Below, piece after piece: positions 1 to 8,897 of a stretch of DNA of 64,000 nucleotides (position 1 is the stretch's first letter; each line of letters begins with the position of its first letter). A model generated the notes under the pieces. The model was not told the DNA's origin. It searched no databases and saw only the letters and a list, made by a program, of their open reading frames with translations. Location of the stretch: contig NZ_CP082326.1 of assembly GCF_019884785.1 (NCBI RefSeq), forward strand, positions 3,465,355 to 3,529,354, read 5' to 3'. This DNA comes from Crassaminicella profunda (GTDB lineage Bacteria > Bacillota > Clostridia > Peptostreptococcales > Thermotaleaceae). Position numbers and translations under genes: made by a program.

Positions 1-213
1 TCTATTATCTAATTTCCTACATACTTCAAATCCATTCATTTTAGGCATCATCACATCTATAATCACTATATGTGGATTAAAGTTTTTTATTGTATTTAAT
101 GCTTCTTCTCCATTATAAGCAGTCTCAACACTATAGCCTTCTCTTGTAAAAGCATATGCAATTAAATCCGCAATACTTTTTTCATCATCTACTACTAGTA
201 TTTTTTCTTTCAT
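1..213 (-). CDS. Response regulator receiver domain (3' part beyond the left edge)
   Basis: Translating the minus strand from the ATG at 213 gives 71 residues that stay open to the window edge. They form a CheY-like receiver domain: hydrophobic first strand, acidic pair Asp9-Asp10, phospho-acceptor Asp53 in the motif VIIDVMMPKMNG, then GFEVCRKL. A GAGAGGTGG ribosome site sits at 223-231, about nine bases upstream. The rest of the protein, including any DNA-binding output domain, lies outside the window, so the subfamily (OmpR, NarL or stand-alone) cannot be decided. By family knowledge a partner kinase phosphorylates Asp53. Nothing next to it on this side suggests the signal. Confidence 0.9.
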   Translation of the reverse strand, partial: MKEKILVVDDEKSIADLIAYAFTREGYSVETAYNGEEALNTIKNFNPHIVIIDVMMPKMNGFEVCRKLDNR

Positions 214-373
214 TTATTCATCCACCTCTCTATCTATATCACAGTATAATATATCTAATAAGAAATTAGAAATTATTTATAGACTTCTGGTGGTTCTCTT
301 ATTTTCATTTCTTTTTATATTATTTATTCATCTAGTATATCCTTAAATATACTATTCTCACTTTATTTTAGAA

Positions 374-492
374 AAAAATACAGTTATTTATAATACGCTT
401 CATCTCACCAAATCCTAAATTTCTATATTTTATCCTTTCTAAAATAATTTTTCTTGCATATTATGTAGTAATTGTTAGTTACTCATGAGGTG
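374..492. repeat. Dispersed repeat, copy A
   Basis: This segment shares a core of about 60 bases (AATCCTAAATTTCTATATTT, then TATCCT-TCTAAAAT-ATTTTTCTTGCAT) with copies C and D at 15331-15424 and 20131-20251. It is preceded by a weaker version of the TTTATGGTACGGTTCA block, here TTTATAATACGCTTCA. It is the most diverged full copy. It ends in CATGAGGTG, an inverted repeat of the CATCTCAC at 401-408. No open frame crosses it. It overlaps the 3' end of the coding remnant at 479-688. A REP- or MITE-like element is the best guess. Confidence 0.7.
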
Positions 493-688
493 CTAAAATA
501 TTGTTATCTATATTTATTTTATTTATAGGCACGGGATTTTTAACACCTTTATTTTCAACAAATTTATTTAAGTCTTTCATTATAAAATCAACGATTTCAC
601 TAAATTTTTTCTCTACATTTAATGTTTTAAGACATGCTATGTTATAAGGTATTATGAACTCTGGAACATAGCATTCCTGTGAATCGAA
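479..688 (-). pseudogene. C-terminal coding remnant, family not recognised
   Basis: The minus strand is open for 70 codons between a TGA at 689-691 and the TAA at 479-481. There is no plausible start codon with a ribosome site. The peptide (for example YVPEFIIPYNIACLKTLN, later FVENKGVKNPVPINK) has normal protein composition and reads like the C-terminal end of a larger soluble protein, so it is more likely an eroded gene than a chance frame. Upstream on the same strand the frame is full of stops. Its last codons overlap dispersed repeat copy A. I do not recognise the family. Confidence 0.4.
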
Positions 689-749
689 TCACATTTTCTA
701 AACATAGTGCATATGCTAATTTTATAAGACTATGAAAGGAATGAACCCT

Positions 750-1316
750 ATGTATAATGTTTATAATCTATATCCATGTCCTTATTACATTAACACACCA
801 ATGTATAATATGTATAAAACGTATCCCTATCCTTACTACGTTAATATACCAATGTATAGCTCAAACTTTTCAAAACAGTATACTACATTGAAGGATTATG
901 GACCAGAACCCTTTGTAATTAATATTGAGGAGGCTACTACACAAAACCCTACTTTTCGTACCGCCTTATGGACAGGAGAAAATTTGCAAGTTACCTTGAT
1001 GAGCATCCCAGTTGGAGAGGATATAGGTTTAGAAGTTCATCCCACAGGTGATCAATTCATACGTATTGAAGAAGGTCAAGGACTTGTTAAAATGGGGGAT
1101 AGTAAAGATCAATTAGATTTTCAAGAAAAAGTCTATGATGACTATGCAATCATGATCCCTGCTGGTAAATGGCACAATATCATCAATACAGGTGATAAAC
1201 CACTTAAATTGTACGCTATCTATGCGCCACCTGAGCATCCGCGTGGTACAGTTCATAAAACTAAAGCAGATGCAGAAGCTGATGAAGATAACAAGAAATA
1301 CAAAAAGGGCTATTAA
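750..1316 (+). CDS. Cupin-domain protein with Tyr-rich N-terminal repeats
   Basis: A protein of 188 residues. The C-terminal two thirds is a single cupin barrel: motif 1 contains GLEVHP..DQFIRIEEGQG and motif 2 contains PAGKWHNIINTG, giving His and Gln/Glu residues that could hold one metal ion. The substrate is unknown; similar small cupins are often annotated as sugar-isomerase-like without proof. The first ~40 residues are two and a half copies of a 17-residue unit of the form PMYN-Y---YP-PYY-N-, unusual for a soluble enzyme and reminiscent of spore surface proteins. I place the start at 750 because AAAGGA at 735-740 is nine bases upstream; ATGs at 741 and 732 are in frame but lack a properly spaced site. 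An intrinsic terminator overlaps the stop, so it is probably monocistronic. Confidence 0.8.
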   Translation: MYNVYNLYPCPYYINTPMYNMYKTYPYPYYVNIPMYSSNFSKQYTTLKDYGPEPFVINIEEATTQNPTFRTALWTGENLQVTLMSIPVGEDIGLEVHPTGDQFIRIEEGQGLVKMGDSKDQLDFQEKVYDDYAIMIPAGKWHNIINTGDKPLKLYAIYAPPEHPRGTVHKTKADAEADEDNKKYKKGY

Positions 1317-1330
1317 CTATGCCCTTTTTT
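1302..1330 (+). terminator. Intrinsic terminator after the cupin gene
   Basis: AAAAAGGGC and GCCCTTTTTT form a stem around a loop that contains the TAA stop codon of the cupin gene, followed by a run of T. Confidence 0.85.
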
Positions 1331-1389
1331 ATATAGCAATTATTTTTAATTTTTGCTTGACATCCGTTAGCTGATTTAATGTTTCTATA

Positions 1390-2865
1390 TTAAGTACCGC
1401 AAAAAGTTCTGTAAGGACAGGTTGATGGCGGAGGCAATGTGGAGTAATCAACCTGTTCGGGAGAATGGGCATAGGGACTTGAAAGAACATCAAGAAACCG
1501 CTTCATCACGCTATAGTCTCCTTGTTTCACTGCAGCTTCTAGTGCTTCTTCTACCCGGTGATTTCGAGGGATTAGCGCGGGATTGGAGTTTCGCATCAGT
1601 TGTTGCGAGGAATCTTTTGGTTCATGCTGCCTGTCTAATCTCGCCTGCCACAGCTCGTACCACTGAGCAAATTCCGTTGTGCCAAACAGAGCCGTATCCT
1701 CTGACTTATCAAAAGTTAATGCTAGAAAGGTATTGGTATAATCCGCACGATACTTCTGCATCATACTGAGGAGACCTTCAATAAGAGATTCATCCTGTAC
1801 CTCTTCGTTAAAAATTCCCAGTTTTGCTCTCATTCCCGTGATCCAATTACAATGATACAACTCAGTAAAATCTGAAATCGCATCCTGAGCTAGTTTAACA
1901 GCCTGTTCCTGGTTAACATGCAGCAGCGGCAATAGAGTTTCAGCAAACCTGGCAAGATTCCACGCGGCAATATTCGGCTGATTGCCATAGGCATAACGGC
2001 CATGAATGTCAATGGAACTAAATACCGTTGCAGGGTCATAAGTATCCATGAAGGCGCAAGGACCATAATCAATAGTTTCTCCACTAATGGTCATGTTGTC
2101 GGTGTTCATCACCCCGTGAATAAAGCCAACCAGTTGCCATTTGGCAATCAGCACAGCTTGACGCTTGATCACTTGTTGAAGTAAGAAAAGATAACGATTC
2201 TCAACATCGTCAACGTCTGGAAAATGTCTTTGCAATGTATAATCAGCTAGGGTTCGTAAATCCTCGACAGTCCCCCACTTTGAAACGTATTGAAAGGTTC
2301 CCACACGCAGATGACTAGCAGCCACGCGAGTCAGAATTGCACCAGGCAGATCAGTTTCGCGGATTACTGACTCGCCAGTTGTCACCACCGCTAAGCTACG
2401 GGTAGTAGGAATACCAAGCCCATGCATTGCTTCACTGATGATATACTCACGTAGCATGGGACCAAGTGTCGCTCGCCCATCTCCCCCCCGAGAGTATGGT
2501 GTTTTCCCTGAACCCTTGAGCTGAATATCAAACCGTTCACCAAAAGGCGTGATCTGTTCTCCAAGCAGTAGAGCTCGACCGTCTCCTAACATGGTAAAAT
2601 GCCCAAATTGATGCCCTGCATAAGCTTGAGCAAGCGGCAAAGCACCTTCAGGAAGCCCATTGCCAACAAACACTACTACGCCATCATTGCTTTGCAGTGC
2701 CTGGACGTTCAACCCTAGGGATGTTGCCAACGTATGATTGAGAATGATTAACTTCGGTGAACGTACAAGAGTTGGGTTAAGTCTAGTAAAAAATGTTTTC
2801 GGCAGGCGAGCATAACTGTTATCTAAATTCCATCCTGTTTCTATTACTACTTTTCTCTCTGTCAT
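1390..2865 (-). CDS. selO: Protein adenylyltransferase SelO (YdiU/UPF0061 family)
   Basis: This 491-residue protein matches the full length of the SelO pseudokinase family, which transfers AMP from ATP onto Ser, Thr or Tyr of target proteins, linked to redox stress. Visible hallmarks are [17 protein letters not shown] around residues 115-131 (nucleotide-binding lysine region), HGVMNTDN at 250-257, the DYGP segment at 266-269, and the C-terminal FCGT, where Cys489 sits at the place occupied by selenocysteine in some animal homologues. A strong AAAGGAGA site precedes the ATG. The gene is visibly more GC-rich than its neighbours (high forties percent by eye against about 30%) with different codon use, which suggests horizontal acquisition. 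No operon partner is present. Identification is secure; targets here are unknown. Confidence 0.95.
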   Translation of the reverse strand: MTERKVVIETGWNLDNSYARLPKTFFTRLNPTLVRSPKLIILNHTLATSLGLNVQALQSNDGVVVFVGNGLPEGALPLAQAYAGHQFGHFTMLGDGRALLLGEQITPFGERFDIQLKGSGKTPYSRGGDGRATLGPMLREYIISEAMHGLGIPTTRSLAVVTTGESVIRETDLPGAILTRVAASHLRVGTFQYVSKWGTVEDLRTLADYTLQRHFPDVDDVENRYLFLLQQVIKRQAVLIAKWQLVGFIHGVMNTDNMTISGETIDYGPCAFMDTYDPATVFSSIDIHGRYAYGNQPNIAAWNLARFAETLLPLLHVNQEQAVKLAQDAISDFTELYHCNWITGMRAKLGIFNEEVQDESLIEGLLSMMQKYRADYTNTFLALTFDKSEDTALFGTTEFAQWYELWQARLDRQHEPKDSSQQLMRNSNPALIPRNHRVEEALEAAVKQGDYSVMKRFLDVLSSPYAHSPEQVDYSTLPPPSTCPYRTFCGT

Positions 2866-3185
2866 CGTATCTCCTTTTCTTTAATCTTTTTGTATTCTGG
2901 CTTTTTCTTTTACACAAAGCAAAAAACATGGGTATTATATAACATTCTTAGCTATCTACTTTCTATATCAACACAATGCAGCCCCTTTTAGTATCTGCTT
3001 CTACCAATTTATTATGCCCTTTTCACACTCAAGTACTATCTCTTCAATTATGGTATTCTGGAATATATTTCAATTTATATTTCTAATCTGTAGAAAACAA
3101 TAAAATGTTATATATCTATACTCATTCTTTACCCCATCTCTTGAAACAACAAAATCAAGAGACAAAAAATAAAACGACACACTTG
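2866..3185. other. Intergenic stretch, no feature recognised
   Basis: This AT-rich gap holds the selO ribosome site and presumably its promoter at the left end. I see no terminator, RNA gene or convincing coding frame in the rest. Confidence 0.5.
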
Positions 3186-4664
3186 TTAATAACAAATAAC
3201 AGGGGTATTTACCTCAATATTATTAAATATCTCCTTTGCTACGTTGTAAGGCATGTTTATACAACCATGGGATCCATTTGTCTTATAGATATTCCCTCCA
3301 AATTTACTTCTCCAGCTTGCATCATGAAGCCCTATTCCACCATCAAATGGCATCCAAAAGGCAACTGGTACAGCGTAATCTGGACCCCTTAAGATAACTT
3401 TTCTCTGTTTATATTTTAATCTATGAATACCTTTACGTGTTTCTGTATGTTTTTTTATATTACCAGATACAATAGGTCCTTGGACTATTAGAGAACCCTT
3501 CTTATAAAACCATATATGCTGTTTCCCTATATCTATTTCAACATATGTATCTCCAATATCAGTAGCCCCGTGAGAAAAGGCCGTCTGACTGTATGCTGGT
3601 TCTTTTGTTATAGTCTTTCCCTCTCTAATATTCACAATCAGATTTTGTACTTCTTTCGCTATATCAATGCACCAACCATAGTCGCCACCGCCTATATGAA
3701 TAGTTTGCCCTGATGATCCAGCAAGACTTCTTATTTTTCCAACAGTATTATAGGTTTTAAAAATTTTTTCTAAATAATCCTCTACCTTTTTTCCATCAAC
3801 GACGACTTCCAGATTCTCATTTACTATAAGCCACTGGTTTATTATAGAATCATCTATTGTTTCTTTATCATCTCCGAATGTATAGGTAATCTTTGATGAT
3901 ACGTATTTGTTAAGCGTGTCTTTGACTTCTATGATTTTAGGAGACTTTGAAGTATATTCTGGCTTTACATAGCAATCCCCTGTTTCTAAATCTACTTCAG
4001 TATCACCCCTTAGTATTGCCTCTTCTACAAAGAGATGTAGCTTCTCTTTATCTACCTTGCTTCCTGGAATTTCATCTAAGATCATATAACTACTATCCAA
4101 ATATCGAAAGCTAGGATTCTTAGGTTCAATTATATTCCTATCATCAAAACATGAAAGTCCATCGATTTGTTTCTTCAGTAGTTCCTTATCATATAATAGA
4201 TCTGCTGTGGTTTTTGAATTTTTCTGTAAGCAAAGTTCAAAAAACCAATAGAAAGGATTTTGACTCTCTTTAAATTTATAAAATTCCTCGTCTGAACAAT
4301 ACCGTAAATTTATGTCATTGCCTTTTATCTTTTCAATCTTATCCTCTCTCTCTTTTATACTTAAAGTATACTCCTGAAGCTGAGATGTCACTATGATTTT
4401 AGCCTCTTCTACAGTTCTTGCAGAAACATCTATGTCATTGATTTCAGAGCCAAAACAATAATGACTTTCGAAATGCTTCGCCATTCCAAAATAAAGAATA
4501 AGTAAGTAGCAGATAGAAACTACTATGTATCCGACATATTTTTTACGCTTTTCTTCTAGCTCTTCTTTTGGTTCTTCCGTTTGCTCTTCGAAAGGCTTTT
4601 TAATTAACTCATCAGTTTGTTCTTCTGTTTCCTTCTCTATTGACCTTTCTATTTTTTCCTCCAT
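3186..4664 (-). CDS. Membrane-anchored L,D-transpeptidase (YkuD domain)
   Basis: A 492-residue cell-wall cross-linking enzyme. A Glu/Lys-rich cytoplasmic tail of about 45 residues is followed by one membrane helix (YIVVSICYLLILYFGMA), then a long extracellular region resembling the putative peptidoglycan-binding region of clostridial L,D-transpeptidases, and a C-terminal YkuD domain. The catalytic signature is complete: GIGLHDAS followed by GSHGCINMP, with the nucleophile at about Cys468 and its histidine two residues before. The family forms 3-3 cross-links between meso-diaminopimelate residues. I chose the ATG at 4664 because AGGGGGTGGGG lies just upstream; a GTG at 4673 would sit inside that site. 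The gene stands alone. A second, minimal YkuD protein is at 20258-20614. Confidence 0.92.
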   Translation of the reverse strand: MEEKIERSIEKETEEQTDELIKKPFEEQTEEPKEELEEKRKKYVGYIVVSICYLLILYFGMAKHFESHYCFGSEINDIDVSARTVEEAKIIVTSQLQEYTLSIKEREDKIEKIKGNDINLRYCSDEEFYKFKESQNPFYWFFELCLQKNSKTTADLLYDKELLKKQIDGLSCFDDRNIIEPKNPSFRYLDSSYMILDEIPGSKVDKEKLHLFVEEAILRGDTEVDLETGDCYVKPEYTSKSPKIIEVKDTLNKYVSSKITYTFGDDKETIDDSIINQWLIVNENLEVVVDGKKVEDYLEKIFKTYNTVGKIRSLAGSSGQTIHIGGGDYGWCIDIAKEVQNLIVNIREGKTITKEPAYSQTAFSHGATDIGDTYVEIDIGKQHIWFYKKGSLIVQGPIVSGNIKKHTETRKGIHRLKYKQRKVILRGPDYAVPVAFWMPFDGGIGLHDASWRSKFGGNIYKTNGSHGCINMPYNVAKEIFNNIEVNTPVICY

Positions 4665-4858
4665 GGTCCCCACCCCCTTATGTGAGAACAGATTCTAGAA
4701 CTGCACTTATCTCTTAGGGATTACTGCACCTTATAGAAAAAGTTCACATTACATCTTATGTGGTACCATCCGTTCTTAAAACAATTATTTTCAAAATCAA
4801 TTTCACAGTAAGCACCTCATAATATAAAAGATACCGAAATATTGTGTTGTTCATTCTC

Positions 4859-4930
4859 ACAAAAAAAACACCCGTTTTATTGAAGTCACTGAAAAGTAAT
4901 ACTTTTTACAGTGACCTCCTTTACAGGTGT
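4859..4930 (-). terminator. Nested-stem terminator of the 4959-8714 operon
   Basis: Outer arms 4868-4872 (ACACC) and 4926-4930 (GGTGT) enclose an inner stem GTCACTG (4885-4891) with CAGTGAC (4909-4915). On the minus strand the structure is followed by eight T. It lies about 30 bases past the stop of the gene at 4959. Confidence 0.8.
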
Positions 4931-4958
4931 AACCTTTTTTGAGCCTTTCTTTTGAAAT

Positions 4959-5555
4959 TTAGTGTCCCATTTTCATGTCTTCTATATGCACTTTATAAAG
5001 CTCCTCTTTATAAAATCTATAATCAATCTTTGAACCGTGTGCATAAATATCATATTCTAAAAACTCTTTATTCTCACATTCTAAAAGTCTTTGCTCTAAT
5101 TCTTCATGATCTATTTCTTTATCTATAGTATATATAAGAGTTCTAAGAACTTTTAAAAATTCGCTCTTATTAAAGTTCTCAAAGGAAATATCGATAAAAC
5201 CTTCTTTATAATTTATTTCATATTTTTTGTTTATCATATATGCTCTTAAAAAGTTGCTATTTTCTTTTGGTGATCCTTCTTCAATGGAAAAATCATACTC
5301 TAAAGTTTTTAATGTGTTTTTAAATTCGTTTATAAATGTTTCTTTTGTAACGTAATCAAAACTAGGTGAAAAATTGGGATTTCCTATTATATCTCCTTCA
5401 TTTACATCTCTAAAAACGTACTCAGCAATGAAGAATTCTCCCTTATGATAGTATGGTATATACATACTACCTTTTTTGTATATATTAAAGCACATTATTA
5501 ATCCAAAAACACAGATGATGATTACTATCTTTTTTTTAATTATAGACTTATTCAT
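4959..5555 (-). CDS. Membrane-anchored protein of unknown function
   Basis: A 198-residue protein with one N-terminal hydrophobic segment (IVIIICVFGLIMCF, about residues 9-23) and a charged, mostly helical remainder rich in Lys, Glu, Phe and Tyr. There is no lipobox, so it is probably an uncleaved membrane anchor with an extracellular domain. I recognise no domain and no catalytic motif. It is the last gene of the minus-strand operon that starts at 8714, eight bases after the ankyrin gene, and is followed by a strong terminator, so it is probably expressed with the zinc-ribbon and ankyrin proteins. Confidence 0.75.
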   Translation of the reverse strand: MNKSIIKKKIVIIICVFGLIMCFNIYKKGSMYIPYYHKGEFFIAEYVFRDVNEGDIIGNPNFSPSFDYVTKETFINEFKNTLKTLEYDFSIEEGSPKENSNFLRAYMINKKYEINYKEGFIDISFENFNKSEFLKVLRTLIYTIDKEIDHEELEQRLLECENKEFLEYDIYAHGSKIDYRFYKEELYKVHIEDMKMGH

Positions 5556-5563
5556 ACGATCAC

Positions 5564-6394
5564 CTAATTAGCCTTTCTTGTATTTAAAAAAGGTCTTTTA
5601 AACTCTTTAGGTCTATATTCTATATCATTTACTATACACTCAAGTTTTCTAACCATTTCCCTTACTTTGTAATTATGCTTCTGAGCATCTAAAACATCTT
5701 GGCTTGTAGTAATATTTCTTGGTTTTCCTCCTTCATCTAAGTTTTCACTCTCAATAGCTATTCTTATATGCTTTTTCATATTTTTCACAGCAACATCAAA
5801 AGAATTTTCGCCAGAAATATTCGTTAATTTAGCATTTGCACCTCTATTAATAAGATCATCTATTACATCAAATTCCATATTAAAGGCAGCTATCATAAGG
5901 GGAGTAATTCCATAATTATTCTTATGATTTACATTAGATACTTGATCCTTTATCATACTATATTTACCATACTTTATAGCATCAAATAATGCTGTTCTCC
6001 CATGATCATCTACTATATTAACGTCTGCTCCTGCTCTTAATAGTAGTTTTACGGTTTCATCTCCATGATTATTTTTTATTGCATAAACAAGTGCAGTTTT
6101 ACCTTCTTTTAAACATTTCTGATTTATATTTATACCTTTTGATATCGCATTTTTTACTACATCGTTATAGGTAAATTCATTCCCCTTATTCTTAAAAAAG
6201 TGAGATGAACAAGCAATCATTAAAGGGTTTTTACCCTCATCATCTGTCAAATCAAATTCACGTCTATCAATGTATCCCATAAGTTCATTGACTTTAGCAA
6301 GATCTTCTTTATAAGCTATTTTACTCCATTTTCTAGAAACAAGAAATCCTTGAACAAAAGCTAATATAATCAGTATTAAAATAATAAAATCCAT
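5564..6394 (-). CDS. Membrane-anchored ankyrin-repeat protein
   Basis: A protein of 276 residues. An N-terminal membrane helix (residues 1-19) is followed by ankyrin repeats; the clearest are EGKTALVYAI...LLRAGADVN, GRTALFDAIKYG and GITPLMIAAFN...LINRGANAK. Ankyrin stacks are protein-binding scaffolds, so this is most likely an adaptor facing the cytoplasm, though orientation cannot be proved. The start at 6394 follows GGAGGTG with six bases of spacing and overlaps the upstream TAA by one base (TAATG), which implies translational coupling to the zinc-ribbon gene; a longer frame from 6421 lacks a ribosome site. The C-terminal ~60 residues are basic and repeat-free. Confidence 0.88.
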   Translation of the reverse strand: MDFIILILIILAFVQGFLVSRKWSKIAYKEDLAKVNELMGYIDRREFDLTDDEGKNPLMIACSSHFFKNKGNEFTYNDVVKNAISKGININQKCLKEGKTALVYAIKNNHGDETVKLLLRAGADVNIVDDHGRTALFDAIKYGKYSMIKDQVSNVNHKNNYGITPLMIAAFNMEFDVIDDLINRGANAKLTNISGENSFDVAVKNMKKHIRIAIESENLDEGGKPRNITTSQDVLDAQKHNYKVREMVRKLECIVNDIEYRPKEFKRPFLNTRKAN

Positions 6395-7047
6395 TATTTC
6401 ACCTCCACTTTTGTTCCGCACTCAGTGCAGAATTTTCCTCTACCAATGTCCGCACCACAATTTACGCATTTAACTTTATATTCCTTTGTTATCTTTTTAG
6501 GCTCCAATTCTTCTGTTGTAGTTTTAATGTTTTGTTTATAATCGTCCTTATATTGTGATAAATCAATAGCAATGTCCTCATTTGTAGTTTTAGAACATTT
6601 AGGACAATAGACCATTTCTTTTGTCAGCTTTTGTCTGCAATTTGTACACAATATCTCAATATTCTCAAAATATACTTTATTCTTTTTTGTTAAGTTAAAA
6701 AATTTTTTCTTCTTATACCCTAAATTCTTTCTATATTTACTAAGTAGTATATTCATCCCTAGGAATATGAGTATCATAAGTAATTTTGTAATAATACTAT
6801 CGTATCCAATATCTGATTGAATAACAATCATGGGTATTCCAAACATGATAAACCCTACCACCATAACCGCAAAACAGCCTTTGCCTTTACTTGTAGGATT
6901 TTGTGCTTGTATTTCCTTAATTTTTTCTATCTGTTCTTTCTGTACATTTGATACTGGCATTTCAATAACTGGTGCTTTGCAATTTTCACACCATTTTGCT
7001 CTCGCCCATATTTCACTTCCGCATTTATAGCAATACTTGTTAATCAT
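6394..7047 (-). CDS. Zinc-ribbon membrane protein, three CxxC-CxxC modules
   Basis: 217 residues. Zinc ribbons are visible at Cys6/9/20/23, Cys134/137/148/151 and Cys194/197/207/210; the first resembles the short zinc ribbons common at the N-termini of Firmicutes membrane proteins. Two hydrophobic segments at roughly 58-77 and 84-103 lie between the first and second ribbons, so all three ribbons should face the cytoplasm. Function is unknown. It is the second gene of the operon, upstream of and coupled to the ankyrin gene and downstream of the zinc-ribbon/LRR gene at 7113-8714, which carries the same kind of N-terminal ribbon. Confidence 0.8.
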   Translation of the reverse strand: MINKYCYKCGSEIWARAKWCENCKAPVIEMPVSNVQKEQIEKIKEIQAQNPTSKGKGCFAVMVVGFIMFGIPMIVIQSDIGYDSIITKLLMILIFLGMNILLSKYRKNLGYKKKKFFNLTKKNKVYFENIEILCTNCRQKLTKEMVYCPKCSKTTNEDIAIDLSQYKDDYKQNIKTTTEELEPKKITKEYKVKCVNCGADIGRGKFCTECGTKVEVK

Positions 7048-7112
7048 ATATTCCTCCTTTCCTACTTAACAATATTTTCTAGCAACTGTTCCATTTATAT
7101 TTCTAAAAACTT

Positions 7113-8714
7113 TTACTTCACTTTAGAATTTTGGTAATGAAAATCTTGCAAATCAATATGTTCAATACTTTCTAGATTCCCTTCAATATTACTATCTCTT
7201 ACATTTAATCTGATTAAATTTTTCAATCCTCTTAAGTTTTTAATATCACCGTAAATATCAGAAAAATGAAGATATAAAGTTTCCATTTCCGTTAAATTGC
7301 TAAGATATTTTACATCTCCTGTTATTTGGCTATAACTTAACCCTAGACTCTTTAGTTTTTTAAAATTACTAAAATGACTTATATCCCCTGTCACATTAGT
7401 TCCTTCGATATAAAGCCTTTCAACATCAAAACAAGTAAGATCCCTAAGATCGCCTTCAAGAGTCACGCCGCAAAAACTCACGTACTTTAGATCCTTTAAC
7501 TCTTTTAAAACAGAAAGATTTGCCGTTACCTGTATTCTATTATCCATTTCCCCATTGATTCTTATCTTTTTTAAGTTCTTAAAGTATTTTAAATCATCTA
7601 AACTTTTTATCTCATCCTGATATTCGCTCTTTTTCAAATCTAATATCGTCTTTTCTTCAAGATCATTAGCTGTTATTGTCTTATCTCCAAATCCGTAGAT
7701 ATCCCTAATGGCTTTTTCAAAGCCTTTATCACTAAATCTTATAGCCTTTTCTTTATCTTCACTACCACTTGTATTGCCATCAGAAGATGCTTTTTCAGCA
7801 TAGGCTATAAAATTACCATTCATATCAAATTTAGCAATTTTATCTTCTTCACCAAAATGTACATAAACCATATCACCTTTGATAGTTACACCATTTGCCC
7901 AATAAAACTTTTCCGACTCTTTAACCGTCCACAAAAGCTCTCCTTTGGATGAGAAGCATTTTAAGAAATCACCATAATAACAGGATACAAAGATTAGACC
8001 ATTATCAGCACAGGCAATTTCAGCTCCACTACCCTTTAAATCCTTTTTCCATAAGATATTCCCTGTATCACCCTGAAAACAATATAATGTTCCTCTTATC
8101 TCCACCATTACATTCTTTTGAGCTGTTAATACTCCTTTAGATATTGGATCCATCTCTGTTAGTTCACCCTCTGGCATATACTCAATATGCTCCCAAAGGA
8201 TCATCTCTTCTGTTATCCTATCTGTTTTATCTAGTTCTTCTTTATTGGTAAGTCCTAAAACATTCAATTTAATCCTACCATCGTCATTTCTGTTTTTCCC
8301 TACAGCAATCGTTTCGATAAGGACGTTATCAGTATTTCCATCTATTACATGACTATTATCCTCTAATTCATCATTTTGATTAATAGTGCTTGTAGTATTG
8401 TTATGATCAGTAAATGTATTACTTTTATCTTCACCTATAACCTCATGATCATCACTACCTAAAAACATCAAACCCCCAATAAATAAAATAAATACTACTA
8501 TAGCCACTGGGATAATTTTATGTTTTTTCTTTTTACCCTTTTCTCTTTCATTATCTTCCTCAATTACATTATATTGTTGCTCATAAGTAGGTTGATTAAC
8601 ATTTTCTGTTTGTTTCTTATACACACTTTCTGCTACCTCGATTTTCGTTCCACATTCACCACAAAATTTTGCATTATCATAAAGCTTACTTCCACATTCG
8701 CTACAATATTTCAT
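7113..8714 (-). CDS. Zinc-ribbon, membrane helix, PQQ-like propeller and leucine-rich repeat protein
   Basis: 533 residues with an unusual domain string. An N-terminal zinc ribbon (Cys4/7/18/21) is followed by a Lys-rich stretch and a membrane helix at about 67-86. An extracellular part then holds a few PQQ-like beta-propeller blades (TLYCFQGDTGNILWKKDL, then FSSKGELLWTV) and ends in six or so leucine-rich repeats of about 22 residues (for example LKSLGLSYSQITGDVKYLSN). The blades are too few for a closed propeller, so it may be a fragment or pair with another chain. The start at 8714 follows GGAGGG; a frame open from 8747 lacks a site. First gene of a four-gene operon. Both extracellular repeat types bind proteins or ligands, suggesting a sensor or adhesin. 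Confidence 0.82.
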   Translation of the reverse strand: MKYCSECGSKLYDNAKFCGECGTKIEVAESVYKKQTENVNQPTYEQQYNVIEEDNEREKGKKKKHKIIPVAIVVFILFIGGLMFLGSDDHEVIGEDKSNTFTDHNNTTSTINQNDELEDNSHVIDGNTDNVLIETIAVGKNRNDDGRIKLNVLGLTNKEELDKTDRITEEMILWEHIEYMPEGELTEMDPISKGVLTAQKNVMVEIRGTLYCFQGDTGNILWKKDLKGSGAEIACADNGLIFVSCYYGDFLKCFSSKGELLWTVKESEKFYWANGVTIKGDMVYVHFGEEDKIAKFDMNGNFIAYAEKASSDGNTSGSEDKEKAIRFSDKGFEKAIRDIYGFGDKTITANDLEEKTILDLKKSEYQDEIKSLDDLKYFKNLKKIRINGEMDNRIQVTANLSVLKELKDLKYVSFCGVTLEGDLRDLTCFDVERLYIEGTNVTGDISHFSNFKKLKSLGLSYSQITGDVKYLSNLTEMETLYLHFSDIYGDIKNLRGLKNLIRLNVRDSNIEGNLESIEHIDLQDFHYQNSKVK

Positions 8715-8850
8715 AGGTATCCCTCCTCGTATACTATATTTATACACACAATTTTAATATCTTAATATAGTTTTTTTCAACCTTTCTGTCCTTTCCTAAT
8801 CATATGAATTATTTCAATTCCAAAGCAGTATATACTTACGCCAATAAAAA

Positions 8851-8897
8851 AAAATACAAGAAAAGCACCTAAATTTCACATTTTAGCTGCTTTTCTT
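8851..8897. terminator. Terminator-like hairpin between divergent genes
   Basis: AAGAAAAGC (8858-8866) and GCTTTTCTT (8889-8897) pair perfectly, extended by CTAAA/TTTAG. The minus strand continues into nine T. The genes on both sides start away from it, so it cannot end either of them. It sits about 140 bases upstream of the start of the minus-strand operon. A possible minus-strand -10 (TATAAT) lies at 9009-9014, so this may be a leader attenuator or the end of a small RNA. Tandem TTATTTTCTTG units follow at about 8910-8940. Confidence 0.6.

Noticed and set aside
1390..1420. SelO as a selenoprotein
   Set aside because: The C-terminal codon at the selenocysteine position is TGC (Cys) and the gene ends with a normal TAA two codons later.
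1422..1769. Plus-strand open frame of 115 codons
   Set aside because: It lies antisense inside selO; the sense product is clearly SelO and this frame has no ribosome site.
3105..3392. Plus-strand open frame of 95 codons
   Set aside because: Mostly antisense to the catalytic domain of the L,D-transpeptidase; no ribosome site.
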